From Streptomyces thermolilacinus SPC6 (GTDB taxonomy: Bacteria > Actinomycetota > Actinomycetes > Streptomycetales > Streptomycetaceae): 64,000 bases of DNA. Shown in pieces: positions 51,124 through 60,267 of this stretch. Position numbers and translations under genes: made by a program. The stretch covers positions 6,360,957 to 6,424,956 of the forward strand of contig NZ_ASHX02000001.1 in the NCBI RefSeq assembly GCF_000478605.2. Direction: 5' to 3'. Position 1 is the stretch's first letter; every line of letters begins with the position of its first letter. Below the pieces are notes generated by a model. That model did no database searches. It had not been told where the DNA came from and saw only the letters and a list, made by a program, of their open reading frames with translations.

Positions 51124-52401
51124 TCATGTGCGCTGGAAGTACCGCTTGAGCGACCATGCCGCCATCTGCTCACCGGTGACGCTGCCGACGACGTCCGCGG
51201 TCCTGGTGTGGATACCGGCCCACACACGCGCGTCGACGACGTCACGGACGTAGTGCGCGGCGTGCTCGTAGTGCCGGGTGGTGCCGGTGCCGACCGAGTG
51301 GATGAAGAGGTCGACGCGGGCGGTGCCGAAGAGCTCTTCGAGAGCCCGCATCAGCGCTCCTGCCCAAGTGGCGTGCCCGCTGAGGTAGTCGGGGTGCGCG
51401 GGCGTGGTGAGGAGCGGCTCCCACGTCGGATCGGCGCGGGTCGCCGGGTTGCCGTCCGTGTCCGCTTCGCGGATGGCGGTGATCGGCCGCCACGTGCCGT
51501 AGTGCAGCTTGGAGTCCCAGGCAGTGATCATCGCGTCCGTGATGACGGTGTTCGCGACCGCGTACAGGCGAGCCGTTTCGGTGATGTCGAAGCCATGCCG
51601 TGCGGCGTGGTCGCCCAGTGCCCGCTGGATTTCCACGCGGGCCACGAACAGCGCCGTCTCCGTCTGGCGGGCGCTGCGGAGCGAGCCGGTCTTCGCGCCG
51701 TACGCCTGCACCTCCGCAAGGTCCCTGGCGTACTGGGATGACGTCAGCGCGGGCGGTGGCCCAGGGCGAAACTGGCTGGGCTCCTCCATGAGGAAGGGGC
51801 GCATCCGGCCGATCCACGCCGTGGCGAAGCCCTCGTACTGGGGCGGTGTCGGCCGCCACACCCCGGGCGCCGTGTCGGGCGGGAACGGCACGGAGGCGCC
51901 GCGCCCGTCGTTCGCCCGCAGCTTCATGATGTGCCTCGCCGCCCGCTGCCCGAACGCCACCCCCGTCTGTTCGGCCGGGCCGTCCGGGACCTTCGCCAGC
52001 GACGCCTTCCACGCCGTCTCCAGCGCGGGACCGGCCTTCGGGAACCCGGTCACCAGCACCTGGTACGCCGCCGTCGCGGCAGCGGCTTCGGCCGACGCGC
52101 CTTGCGGGGCGCGCGCCTGCCAGCGGTACGGGGCGTAACGGCCTTCGACGCCGACCACCGCGTTGTACATGGCCAGGGACACGTACGCGTGCCATACCGC
52201 CTCGTCCGGGGCGCGCAGCACCCCTTCCGGGTCCACGGTCCCCGACACCCGTCCGGCCCACTCCGCGATCACCGACCCTGTGGACTCCTGGCGCGGGTGG
52301 AGGGCGTCCTGCCCGGCAGGCTGCCCGCCCGCCACTCCCATCAGCGCCAACGCCGCCAGGACCGCCGTACTGCCTCTGCCCGCAGCTTTCCGCATGTGCA
52401 T
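51124..52401 (-). CDS. Vanadium-dependent haloperoxidase/PAP2-family protein, exported
   Basis: 425 residues from ATG 52401 (MHMRKAAGRG), GGAGG 8-12 bases upstream. A signal peptide (AVLAALALMGVAGG) comes first. The acid-phosphatase/haloperoxidase core shows KLHYGTWRPITAIREA (K and R-P of motif 1), PDYLSGHATWAGAL (motif 2, LSGH) and ARVWAGIHTRTADVVG (motif 3, with His). All phosphate/vanadate ligands are present in the usual order. It resembles bacterial vanadium haloperoxidase-like proteins; some act as halogenating enzymes, others as phosphatases, and the sequence does not decide. Confidence 0.85.
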   Translation of the reverse strand: MHMRKAAGRGSTAVLAALALMGVAGGQPAGQDALHPRQESTGSVIAEWAGRVSGTVDPEGVLRAPDEAVWHAYVSLAMYNAVVGVEGRYAPYRWQARAPQGASAEAAAATAAYQVLVTGFPKAGPALETAWKASLAKVPDGPAEQTGVAFGQRAARHIMKLRANDGRGASVPFPPDTAPGVWRPTPPQYEGFATAWIGRMRPFLMEEPSQFRPGPPPALTSSQYARDLAEVQAYGAKTGSLRSARQTETALFVARVEIQRALGDHAARHGFDITETARLYAVANTVITDAMITAWDSKLHYGTWRPITAIREADTDGNPATRADPTWEPLLTTPAHPDYLSGHATWAGALMRALEELFGTARVDLFIHSVGTGTTRHYEHAAHYVRDVVDARVWAGIHTRTADVVGSVTGEQMAAWSLKRYFQRT

Positions 52402-52845
52402 CCGGTGACCTCCAAGACCTCTTCTGCCACGGGGACCGTGACGTTTCCCCCACCATGCCGTTGGTGGCGCGGCCCGGCATTCGGACGGGAGAGCGCTCGC
52501 CGAAGCACCGCGCGGTGCGGCGCCCCACCAGGGTGGGGGAGGGAGCGCGGCCCCCGGTGGAAGCGCGACGGCGATACGGCGTGTGCGGCCGTTCGCGTCC
52601 TCGCCGTCCGCTCGGTCCGTCATGTCATGGCCGAACACGGGGTCAGGGCGTGGTCCCGTGATGCTGCCTGCTGCGACGTCTGCCGGACGCGGCCGCCGTC
52701 CGGCAGGGACACCTCGGGCCCGGCTGCGGTGCGCGGCCCGGCCCGAGTCCAAAACATCGTGTGTCGCTGCCCCGGTTCCGGTGGCGGCCGCCGCCGGAAC
52801 CTCTCATCTTCCTCCCGCCCCTGGGCTGCCGGGGGCGGGCACCTG
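52402..52845. other. Intergenic region
   Basis: Upstream flank of the haloperoxidase-like gene. No other gene recognised; frames that cross it lack motifs. Confidence 0.45.
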
Positions 52846-53605
52846 TCAGTCGTTGTTCTTGATGGCGCGGATGCCCGTGTATCCGACGATGTCGGTCTCC
52901 ATGGCCGGCTGGAGGTCGAGGTCGGGACGGTCGTGCTGACGACGGCGGCCCTGGACGCGCAGCGTCCTCGGGCCGTCCGCGGTGTAGAGCCTGCTGAGGT
53001 GGGCGGAGTCGTCGACGGCCATCTCGTCGCCCGGGCTCGGCCCGAAGAAGGCCATGCCGACCGTCCACAGCTGCGTACCGGGCACCGCGCGTTGGCCGTC
53101 ACGTCGAAGACGCGGAAGCTGACGTTGGACCAGAGCGGGAGCCGGGACGCGACCCGTGCCCGGGCGTCCGTTGGTGTTGTCGTCGCTGTCGAGGTCGGTC
53201 GCGTTGCCGCGGACCGTGACGGTGTCGGTCACCGTCCGGTCTCGGTGGTCTTCGCCTGCAGGGTGAGCGTGGCGGTGGCTCCGTCGGCCAGGTGGCCGAC
53301 CGTACACAGGCCGGTGCCGGGTCGTAGGTGCCGGCGGTGGCCGTGGCGGACAGGAAGGCGAGGCCGTCCGGCAGCTGGTCGGCGACGGTGACACCGGTGG
53401 CCTGGTTGGGGCCGGTGTTGCGAACCGTGACCCGGTAGGTGACGGTCTGGCCGACGGTGACGGTGGTGGCGTCCGCCGCCTTGACCACCGACAGGTCGGC
53501 CGCCGGACGGATGGTGCTGACGGCCTCGTTGGAGGTGGCGGTCAGCGGCTCCGGGGTCGGGCCCAGGCGGTTCTCGTAGGTGGCGGTGGCCGTGTTGGGC
53601 GACCT
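52846..53605 (-). pseudogene. DUF11-repeat surface protein (frameshifted, N-terminus missing)
   Basis: The readable order is PNTATATYENRLGPTPEPL, then AADLSVVKAADATTVTVGQTV and VTVRNTGPNQATGVTVADQL, a DUF11 repeat. Then, in other frames, AGTYDPGTGLCTVGHLADGA, VTDTVTVRGNATDLDSDDN, and the C-terminal TQLWTVGMAFFGPSPGDEMAV with YTGIRAIKNND and stop. At least three frame changes and no start or signal peptide. The intact protein would be an exported adhesin-like protein. Confidence 0.7.
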
Positions 53606-53812
53606 GGCCGTCGGCGCTGGCGGTTGCGGCGGTCTCCCGGTCCCACCACAGGCACTCCGGCGCGCGGCCAAGGCTCCTCGGTCGTCCGTGCTCGCCGGTG
53701 AGTGCGGACGACGGGAGTGCTGGGCGGATTTGTGGCGGGCTACCCGCGGACCTGGTCGCACCGCTGAGACCGTGCACACCGGCAGACCCTCGCCCGGCGA
53801 GCCCGGCGCCTG

Positions 53813-54145
53813 TCAGTGCGGGGCGGCCGGTGTCCTGGTGCGTTCGGTCTCGTCGCGCACGAGGAGGGAAAGCAAGGAGGCCACGGTGAGTCCCGCTTCG
53901 GCCGGGTGGCGCAGCACCTTGTCGGGTTCGATGCGGTACGTGTTCGTGCGTCCTGCGCGCGTGTGGGAGAGGTATCCGTCCTGCTCGAGGTCGGAGATGA
54001 TCCGAGCGACGGCGCGCTCCGTGAGCCGGCAGTGGGCGGCGATGTCACGGATGCGGATGTTCGGGTTATCGGCGATGGCTGCCAGGACACGCGCGTGGCT
54101 GGTGATGAACGTCCATCCGGTGTGCGATTCAGGTGTTCCAACCAT
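53813..54145 (-). CDS. Winged helix-turn-helix regulator (MarR-like)
   Basis: 110 residues. The DNA-binding domain is ARVLAAIADNPNIRIRDIAAHCRLTERAVARIISDLEQDGYLSHTRAGRTNTYRIE, a winged helix with a typical beta-wing (RAGRTN). A short C-terminal helix (TVASLLSLLVRDE) may dimerise. It is divergent from the STAS gene at 54253. A palindromic, AT-rich site lies between them (54186-54203). Confidence 0.8.
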   Translation of the reverse strand: MVGTPESHTGWTFITSHARVLAAIADNPNIRIRDIAAHCRLTERAVARIISDLEQDGYLSHTRAGRTNTYRIEPDKVLRHPAEAGLTVASLLSLLVRDETERTRTPAAPH

Positions 54146-54185
54146 GAGGGCATTCTAGGAGACGCGTATTGCCGGAAACTCTTTG

Positions 54186-54203
54186 CATGACATATGTTTC
54201 ATG
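54186..54203. promoter_or_regulatory. AT-rich palindrome in the divergent promoter region
   Basis: CATGA-N8-TCATG with the central 8-bp palindrome ACATATGT (54190-54197). It lies 41 bases before the winged-helix gene start and 50 bases before the STAS gene start. A likely operator for the winged-helix regulator. Confidence 0.5.
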
Positions 54204-54252
54204 TAACTGATGACTGTGCTTCCGTGAGGGAGCCAAGGGGAGGAGCCCGAAG

Positions 54253-54657
54253 GTGCCCTGGGATGAGGCCGTCATGCCCACCCTCTGCCGCCACACCGCC
54301 GGTACACCTCTGCCGGGCGACCCCGGCGAGCGCGCCTCGCAGGGCGTCGGCGTGGTGCGGTACGAGTCACGTGGTACCTGTGTGATCGCCGCTCGGGGCG
54401 ACTGCGACCTGCACTCGATCACGCCCCTGGCGACGGCACTGAAGGCCGCGTCCGAGGAGCACTCCAAGGTCGTCCTGGACGCCTCGGGCATCACCTTCGC
54501 GGACTCGGCCTTCTTGAACCTGCTGATCCTCACCCACCGCACGGCCGCCCTGCGCCTGGTCGCGCCCTCGCCCCAGGTGCGCAGGCTCTTCGAGATCACC
54601 GGAGTGGACACCCTCCTGGAGATCCTGGACACGGTCGAGGAGGCCGTGGTCTCCTGA
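54253..54657 (+). CDS. STAS-domain anti-sigma factor antagonist
   Basis: 134 residues from GTG 54253 with GGGAGGAG 10-17 bases upstream; ATG 54274 is a possible alternative. The STAS core is VVLDASGITFADSAFLNLLILTH; Ser of DSAFL is the likely phospho-acceptor. RLVAPSPQVRRLFEITGVDTLLEIL is typical. No kinase or phosphatase gene is adjacent, so its partner may be encoded elsewhere, for instance in the 9-19 kb island. Divergent from a winged-helix regulator. Confidence 0.85.
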   Translation: MPWDEAVMPTLCRHTAGTPLPGDPGERASQGVGVVRYESRGTCVIAARGDCDLHSITPLATALKAASEEHSKVVLDASGITFADSAFLNLLILTHRTAALRLVAPSPQVRRLFEITGVDTLLEILDTVEEAVVS

Positions 54658-54736
54658 CGCGCCGGTACGCCGAGTGGTCGTCCGCGCGCCGCGCGAGCGC
54701 GCGGAGGCTGCGCCGGGGCCGCGATCGTCCCATCCG

Positions 54737-54776
54737 CACCGCGGCCGGCCCGGATGTCTCCGAGCCGGCCGCGGTG
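54737..54776. terminator. Bidirectional terminator
   Basis: Perfect 13-bp stem CACCGCGGCCGGC (54737-54749) / GCCGGCCGCGGTG (54764-54776) between the convergent STAS and VWA genes. Confidence 0.8.
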
Positions 54777-54793
54777 AGGTGCGCGCGTCCCCC

Positions 54794-56815
54794 TCAGTTC
54801 TTGTGGATCACGATGGAGCCGCCGGAGAGTGCGGTGGTGGGAGCGTCGGTGTCACCCGCGCCCATCTGGTTGTCGTAGACGAGGGTCGAGTCGGCCGTCT
54901 TCCAGATCTTCATCCGGAACCGGTCGGGGCTCGCGTCGGTGGCGGTGAGCATGAAGCTGTAGCCGTCCGATCCGTTGACCGTACCGGTGCCCTTGAAGAT
55001 CGCCTTGTCGCCCGCCACGACCAGCCACTGGTGGTCGCCGGAGTGGAAGTTCATGGCGCCGGCCTTGAACTGGAACTCCGTGCTGCCGCTGGGCTCGGTC
55101 GCGCCGTTCTTGTACTTGGACACGAACCCGAAGTTCGCCCGTCCGGTCGCCGACGGGTCCGCCGGATAGGCGCCCGCAGGCGACATGATCCAGCCGCCGC
55201 CGGTGACGAAGCCGCCCTCGGGGTCGTAGACGACGACGAAGCCGCAGGTCTTGGTGTCCGAGCCGCCGTCGTCATCGGTGACGGTGACGGCGATGTCGTA
55301 GATGCCCGCCGCGGCGTACTGGTGGGTGGCGCCCACCGGGGAGGTGACCGGCGTGGTCGTGGTCCCGTCGCCCCAGTCCACGGTCATCTCGTGGGTGTCG
55401 AGTGCGCCCGGATCGGTGAACGTGCCGGTGAATGACACATCGGTGCTGACAGCGGTCGGGTCCACCGGGCAGGAGGTGAGCGTGAGGCTCGGCGCGACGT
55501 TCTGCACGGTCACGGTGGTGCTGTCGTCGTCGACGAGCCCGTTGTCGTCGGTCACGGTGAGGGACACGGTGTCGGCCCCGTCGTCGAGACCGTTGTAGGT
55601 TGCCACCGGACCGTCCGCGTTCGCGAGCGTTCCGACCCCGGCGTCGGCCCCGCCCCACGCGTACGAGGTGACGACTCCGTCCGTGTCATGGCTGCCCGAC
55701 CCGTCGAGCGCGACGGACGACCCCTCGGCGACGGACTTGTCCGGCCCGGCGTCGGCGACCGGAGGCACACAGGTCACCGTGACGACGACGGGCGGGAACA
55801 CCACCGCGGCGTTCTCGTCGTCGTGGTACGCCACCGACGAGTTGACGCCCAACGGGCCGCAGGGCGCGCCGGCGTGCTTGACCTGGTAGGTGATCACCAG
55901 TTGCTCGTCGCCGAGGTCGGCCCGCGACCAGGTGAACCCGTCCGGGGTCACACCGCCGATGGAGGAACCGGCCAGATTGGCGTCCACCGAACCCGGCACC
56001 AGCTTCCAGGGGGATGCCAGGGTGACCGCGATGGAGGGATGTGTCGCACCGGGCACCGACACGGCCTCGACGAGCTTCTCGAGGAGATCGGCGAGATCGT
56101 CGAAGCTTCCCACCGTGAAGGTGTTGTCGCTGCCGGGACCGCTCGCGACCGTCTCCAGCGTGGCCTGGCTGACCCCGTCGCCGACACCGACCGCGAAGAC
56201 GGTCGCCTTGCCCTGCAGCGCGGCCGCTGCCGAGGCCGTCGGGTCACCCGGGTTGGCGTTGCCGTCGGTGATGACGATCACCACCTGGTTACGCAGGGGG
56301 TCGTCGGGCCCCAGCTGAACGCCCGCCCGGTCCAGACCGCAGGATATGCAGGTGCTGCTGCGCATCTGAGTGTTGTTCACGATGGCGCTCCGGACGGCGC
56401 CTTCATCGGCGCTGAGCGGGCTGACGTCCTGCGCGGTCTGGGAGAAGCCCACGACGCCGACTCGCCCGCCGTTCGCGAACAGGCCGTCGTCGGCGACCGC
56501 CGCGACCACGCTGTCGGCGAAGTCCGTCAGTTGGCCGAACTCCGTGTCGTTGATGCTGCCGGACTCGTCCAGTACGAGCACCAGGTCGGTCGGCGTCGAC
56601 TGGGTGCTGCTCTCCCCGTCGAGCGTCAGCGTCACCGTGGAGACGCCGTACCGCGGGACGGTCGTGGGACTGGCGGACGCCCCGGGCAACGGCGCCGCGG
56701 AGGCCGTCGGCGCCCAGACCAACGCGCCGGCGACCGCAGCGGCCAGCGCCGCGATGGTGGCCAGGAGACGGCGAAAGGGCATGGCTCTGAGCCCACGCGC
56801 GGTGGGTGATCGCAT
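54794..56815 (-). CDS. Secreted VWA-PKD protein with post-COAP-1-like C-terminus
   Basis: 673 residues from ATG 56815, preceded by GAGGGGGGA. A signal peptide (residues 1-41, ending TASAAP) is followed by a von Willebrand A domain (about 78-240) with the metal-ion motif DESGS and VVIVITDGNANPG. A linker domain with several Cys comes next (TYQVKHAGAPCGPLG, VTCVPPVADAGPDKS). Then two PKD repeats (GSGSHDTDGVVTSYAW; DWGDGTTTTPVTSP), and a C-terminal domain GGFVTGGGWIMSPAGAYP, GRANFGFVSKYKNG, STEFQFKAGAMNF, RMKIWKTADSTLVYDNQ. There is no sortase motif, so release or non-covalent wall binding is likely. Probably an adhesin or matrix protein. Confidence 0.85.
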   Translation of the reverse strand: MRSPTARGLRAMPFRRLLATIAALAAAVAGALVWAPTASAAPLPGASASPTTVPRYGVSTVTLTLDGESSTQSTPTDLVLVLDESGSINDTEFGQLTDFADSVVAAVADDGLFANGGRVGVVGFSQTAQDVSPLSADEGAVRSAIVNNTQMRSSTCISCGLDRAGVQLGPDDPLRNQVVIVITDGNANPGDPTASAAAALQGKATVFAVGVGDGVSQATLETVASGPGSDNTFTVGSFDDLADLLEKLVEAVSVPGATHPSIAVTLASPWKLVPGSVDANLAGSSIGGVTPDGFTWSRADLGDEQLVITYQVKHAGAPCGPLGVNSSVAYHDDENAAVVFPPVVVTVTCVPPVADAGPDKSVAEGSSVALDGSGSHDTDGVVTSYAWGGADAGVGTLANADGPVATYNGLDDGADTVSLTVTDDNGLVDDDSTTVTVQNVAPSLTLTSCPVDPTAVSTDVSFTGTFTDPGALDTHEMTVDWGDGTTTTPVTSPVGATHQYAAAGIYDIAVTVTDDDGGSDTKTCGFVVVYDPEGGFVTGGGWIMSPAGAYPADPSATGRANFGFVSKYKNGATEPSGSTEFQFKAGAMNFHSGDHQWLVVAGDKAIFKGTGTVNGSDGYSFMLTATDASPDRFRMKIWKTADSTLVYDNQMGAGDTDAPTTALSGGSIVIHKN

Positions 56816-57275
56816 GATTCCCCCCTCGGAATCGTCGCGGTACCGGCGCCTGACGCGACCGGTCTCCGCACTCAGGAACGGAATATCACTCACTCTGGGT
56901 AATGCGTCAACCGCACGGTGGAATCGCTCATCCGTACGCATTCAGGCCACGCCGCCGCGCGGCCGGAACCTTCCATGAGTGCATGCAGCCAGGGGGCCCG
57001 CCCTCTATGCGGCCCGGCGACGGTTTGAGGCGTGCCCGGACGATGCCGTGCGGCACCAGCGCAACACCGTCCGCATGGCACGTCGGACGTCTCGGCGACC
57101 TCCGTCACTGTGTAGCCCTCGGCCGGTCGGGGTCGCGGCCCCCCGCGCCACTTCTGGCTGCTCGCCTTGATCGGCCCGTCTCAGCGCCACGTGTGCGATG
57201 GGACGGGTAAGGCAGCGTTCGCGCGCCGCCGACGACCTTCGCGGGACAGCGGCGCGTTGCGATGAACCCTCCGCG
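56816..57275. other. Intergenic region, no gene seen
   Basis: Holds the promoter of the VWA gene in a relatively AT-rich stretch at 56870-56915. No gene or RNA recognised. Confidence 0.45.
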
Positions 57276-58091
57276 TCAGCGTGCGCCGGGACGCATCGCA
57301 GCCGCGGTGTCCGTCGCAACGGCCAGCGCGTCGGTGAGCGGTCGGTCGAGCAGTTCCACGAGGTCGGGGCTGGAGTTGCTGAGGAACCCATGGCGGACGC
57401 TGGTGGCGATCGAGGCGAGCATCGGCGGCTGGAACGGCAGCAGTGCGTCGTCCGCGAGGAGCCGGGCGCGGTACTCGGTGAGCCCGATCGCTCGGTGGGT
57501 GACGTCGAGACGTTCGGCGATGTCGCCGGCGGTGATCGGGTCGCCGACCAGGTCGTAGCTCTTGTCGACGTGCGCGGTCGGGTGGCTGGCAACGATGGCT
57601 GCGGCTGCGGCCAGGTCCGCCCGAGCCACCGCGGAGAGAGCGCCATCACCAAAAGGTGACTCCAGGACATCGGGTGTCCACGTCAACAACGCTCCGAACA
57701 GCTCGGCGTAGAGCCCGTTGCGCAAGATCGTCCACCCAAGCCCGCTGGCCTTGACCAGGTCCTCAGTGGCGCGGTGGGCGAGCGCGAACCCGAGATGATC
57801 CCCGGTGCCGGTCAGGCTGGTGTAGACCACGTGCGCGACGCCGTCGCGGACCGCAGCGTCTAGAAGGGCCCGGTGGCGAGCGATGACCTGGTCGTCCTCG
57901 GCATACCCGGCCGAGACCAGGACCAGCGTCGAGACACCGGTGAGGTCCAGGCTGGTGGGGGCGTCGAAGTCAAGGTGGCGCTGCCCGTCGGCGGGTGTTC
58001 GGCTGCCACCCAGGGCGGGCACCTTCCGGTCGGCCAACTCCTGGAGCGTGAGGGAGGCGAGCCGTCCGTTCGCGCCGGTAACCATGATCAT
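57276..58091 (-). CDS. NmrA-like NAD(P)-binding quinone oxidoreductase (Qor2-like)
   Basis: 271 residues. It begins MIMVTGANGRLASLTLQEL with a GxxGxxG-type Rossmann motif (TGANGRLA). HVVYTSLTGTGDHLGFALAHRATEDLVKASGLGWTILRNGLYAEL is the atypical-SDR signature of QOR2/NmrA proteins. ATG 58085 is an alternative start. It probably reduces quinones with NADPH. Divergent from an HxlR regulator 85 bases away, the same arrangement as qor2-qorR in corynebacteria. Confidence 0.85.
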   Translation of the reverse strand: MIMVTGANGRLASLTLQELADRKVPALGGSRTPADGQRHLDFDAPTSLDLTGVSTLVLVSAGYAEDDQVIARHRALLDAAVRDGVAHVVYTSLTGTGDHLGFALAHRATEDLVKASGLGWTILRNGLYAELFGALLTWTPDVLESPFGDGALSAVARADLAAAAAIVASHPTAHVDKSYDLVGDPITAGDIAERLDVTHRAIGLTEYRARLLADDALLPFQPPMLASIATSVRHGFLSNSSPDLVELLDRPLTDALAVATDTAAAMRPGAR

Positions 58092-58176
58092 TGCGGCTCC
58101 GTCTCCTGCCGTGGTTCTCTTCAGTGACTACGGCGATCCTGAACCGGCCGCGGTCGGCCCACAAGGAGGCAGTTTC

Positions 58177-58599
58177 ATGTCAGTGACGCACACCGATGTA
58201 ACCGCTGGCCCCGCAGAGCTGGAACCGTGCGGGCAGCCGGGCCACTCCGACTGCGGGATCCGCGACGTTCTCGACCGCGTGGGCGACAAGTGGTCCGTCC
58301 TCGTGATCGTCGAGCTTGCGAACGGGGCGCGGCGCTTCCGGCAACTTCAGCGCGCCATCGAGGGAATCTCCCAGCGGATGCTGACCCTGACCGTGCGCCG
58401 GCTGGAACGCGACGGGCTGGTACTTCGGACCGTCTACCCATCCGTTCCTGCCCAGGTCGACTACCGACTCACCGAGACCGGCGCAAGCCTGACCCACCTC
58501 GTCAAGGCACTGGCCGACTGGTCACTCGAGCACCGAGACACCATCGCCCATGCCCGCCAGGCTTACGACGCGCAGCATCCCGACAACGAGATCCGATGA
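58177..58599 (+). CDS. HxlR-family regulator (QorR-like)
   Basis: 140 residues from ATG 58177 with AAGGAGG 8-14 bases upstream. The winged helix is typical: CGIRDVLDRVGDKWSVLVIVEL, RFRQLQRAIEGISQRMLTLTVRRLERDGLVLRTVY and YRLTETGASL. A cysteine immediately before IRDVLDR matches the redox-sensing Cys of QorR; a second Cys lies at CGQPG. It probably represses the divergent quinone reductase gene and is released on oxidation. Confidence 0.88.
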   Translation: MSVTHTDVTAGPAELEPCGQPGHSDCGIRDVLDRVGDKWSVLVIVELANGARRFRQLQRAIEGISQRMLTLTVRRLERDGLVLRTVYPSVPAQVDYRLTETGASLTHLVKALADWSLEHRDTIAHARQAYDAQHPDNEIR

Positions 58600-59269
58600 C
58601 CGTCGGCGTCAACAACCTCATGACCCGCAACATCCAGTCGTTCGCCGGGGCTGATGGCTTGTGAAGTGCGGCCACGCGCTCAAGGCTGCCTGCAGCTCGA
58701 TCACCGCCGCCCGGTCGAGAACTTGGCCGTCTTGCCGACGTGCAGTCGCGCGCTGCGGGCTGTCACGGTCCATCCGACGGGAAGCCGGCGTGCCGGGGTG
58801 AGCGGGGAGCCCCCTGCGAGAGTACGCAGCTTTGCGGGACGCGGGGCGGCACCGTCATCCCGCCGGGTGTGCGGGTGACGTTCGCGGGCCGATTGGGAAG
58901 GCCGAGAGCGGAGCGGAACGCGGTGATCGCCGCTTCGAGCGACTGGTGGGGAGTGGTGGGCGGCGCCGTGTCGATGAACGCGTGGAGCAGCTTGCTGTGC
59001 GGGACCGGAGGCCATTGAAGGGGTCTTCCTTCACGTCGAGGCGCACGACCGTGGCGGGATGAGCGGTCGGGTGAAGCCCTTCTTCGTGTGGGAGGTGTGG
59101 TGCTGCCGCAGGTTGGCGATCGGGCGGGCGAGCGGCTGTTCGCGCTCGTTCGGGTCGGGGAAGGTCAGAGCGGTGGACGGCTCGGGCCGGGACAGCTTCG
59201 GCGGCCTGCCGTGGAGACCGTAGGCGCGGTGCAGGGCTCCGGTCACCAGCACGGTCACCTGCCGGGCGG
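58600..59269. other. Decayed sequence, no gene called
   Basis: Reading frames on the leftward strand show patches of plausible protein (for example KLLHAFIDTAPPTTPHQSLEA near 58950) in different frames, but none can be joined to a known family. I take it as eroded coding DNA, possibly continuing the methyltransferase remnant to the right. Confidence 0.45.
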
Positions 59270-59430
59270 TGCTGTCGTTGCCCAGGGCTGTTCGGGCAGG
59301 AACGCGTGGCGCGGCACGGCACGGAAAGCGGCCCGCGGCTCCGGCGTACCCACCCATCCGCTCTCGGTCAAACCCGCGACGAGCCGCTCCCGCAGCCCGC
59401 ACCGCCGCCGCGGGCTCCCCGAACCGCATC
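59270..59430 (-). pseudogene. N-terminal fragment of a protein-isoaspartate methyltransferase-like gene
   Basis: The segment LRERLVAGLTESGWVGTPEP then AAFRAVPRHAFLPEQPW matches the N-terminal helix pair of PCMT-like methyltransferases (VPRHxFLP). The SAM-binding part does not follow in any frame. It lies right after the NUDIX remnant on the same strand, so both may be parts of one lost operon. Confidence 0.45.
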
Positions 59431-59436
59431 CGGTCC

Positions 59437-60185
59437 TCACCGGCCGGTGCGGGCCTGGGGGTGAAGTGCGCGGGCGGGGAGACCGGGCAGCAGACCGGGC
59501 CACATCGTGTTCAGAGCATGCGCGGAGGCGGTGAACAGCGGCTGGGGGAGGCGGCGGAGCGCGTCCAGGGCGTGCCACTCCCAGCGCGTGTCAGCTCGGG
59601 CTCCCGGGCCTGCGGCTCGCCGTCGTACGCGGTGAGCCGGGCGACCTTCGTGGTCCGGGTCATGCCCGTGGATCTCGTCGCACAGCGTTCCCAGCAGCAC
59701 CACCTGCTCCGCGGCAGCGCGCAGCCGGTCTCCTCGCCCAACTCCCGCGCAGCGGTCGCTTCGAACGCTTCTCCGGGCTCGGCCTTCCCCGCCGGGAGCT
59801 CTCACACGTTCCGGGACGGGTTCCAGCCCAGCAGCACCCGGCCACGGGGGTCGCTCACCACGACCGTGACGCCGGCCATGGCCGCCGCCTTCGGCCGCCA
59901 CTTCTCCTGAGGGAGGTCGGCTACTCCGAACGCACCGTGGAAGAACGTCATTGACCCTTGCTGCAGCCGTTCGGGGTAGGGACGAATGCTTTCGTCGGCG
60001 GCCAGGTGGCGGTGCAGGTAGATAAGGCCGTCGGCTTCCTCGGCGAGACCGTCATCGACGAGCTTGTCCACGCGGTGGCGGACCGTGGGGCGATGGAGGC
60101 CGGTTACCGCGACCAGGTGCGCGACGTCGACGGCGTCGAGCGGGTCGAGGGGGCGAGGAGCCGCGCGCCGGACGTGCCGTGGGCG
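59437..60185 (-). pseudogene. NUDIX hydrolase with N-terminal winged-helix segment (inactivated)
   Basis: Reading leftward, a winged-helix-like segment LDAVDVAHLVAVTGLHRPTV and DKLVDDGLAEEADGLIYLHR is followed by VTVVVSDPRGRVLLGWNPSRNV. A TGA at 59804-59802 then replaces the expected Trp. The NUDIX box continues in frame: GKAEPGEAFEATAARELGEE (all Glu residues kept). Further frame changes near 59715 and 59600 precede WEWHALDALRRLPQPLFTASAHALN and the end at 59437. At least one nonsense and two frameshift lesions. Intact homologues would be about 245 residues. Confidence 0.75.
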
Positions 60186-60267
60186 TAGGGGTGACAGGCG
60201 TCCGTACCCTCACCGCTCCCAGCGTCCGGGTGCTCGCCTCCCGGCCCGTGTGCACGTCCGGACACCA

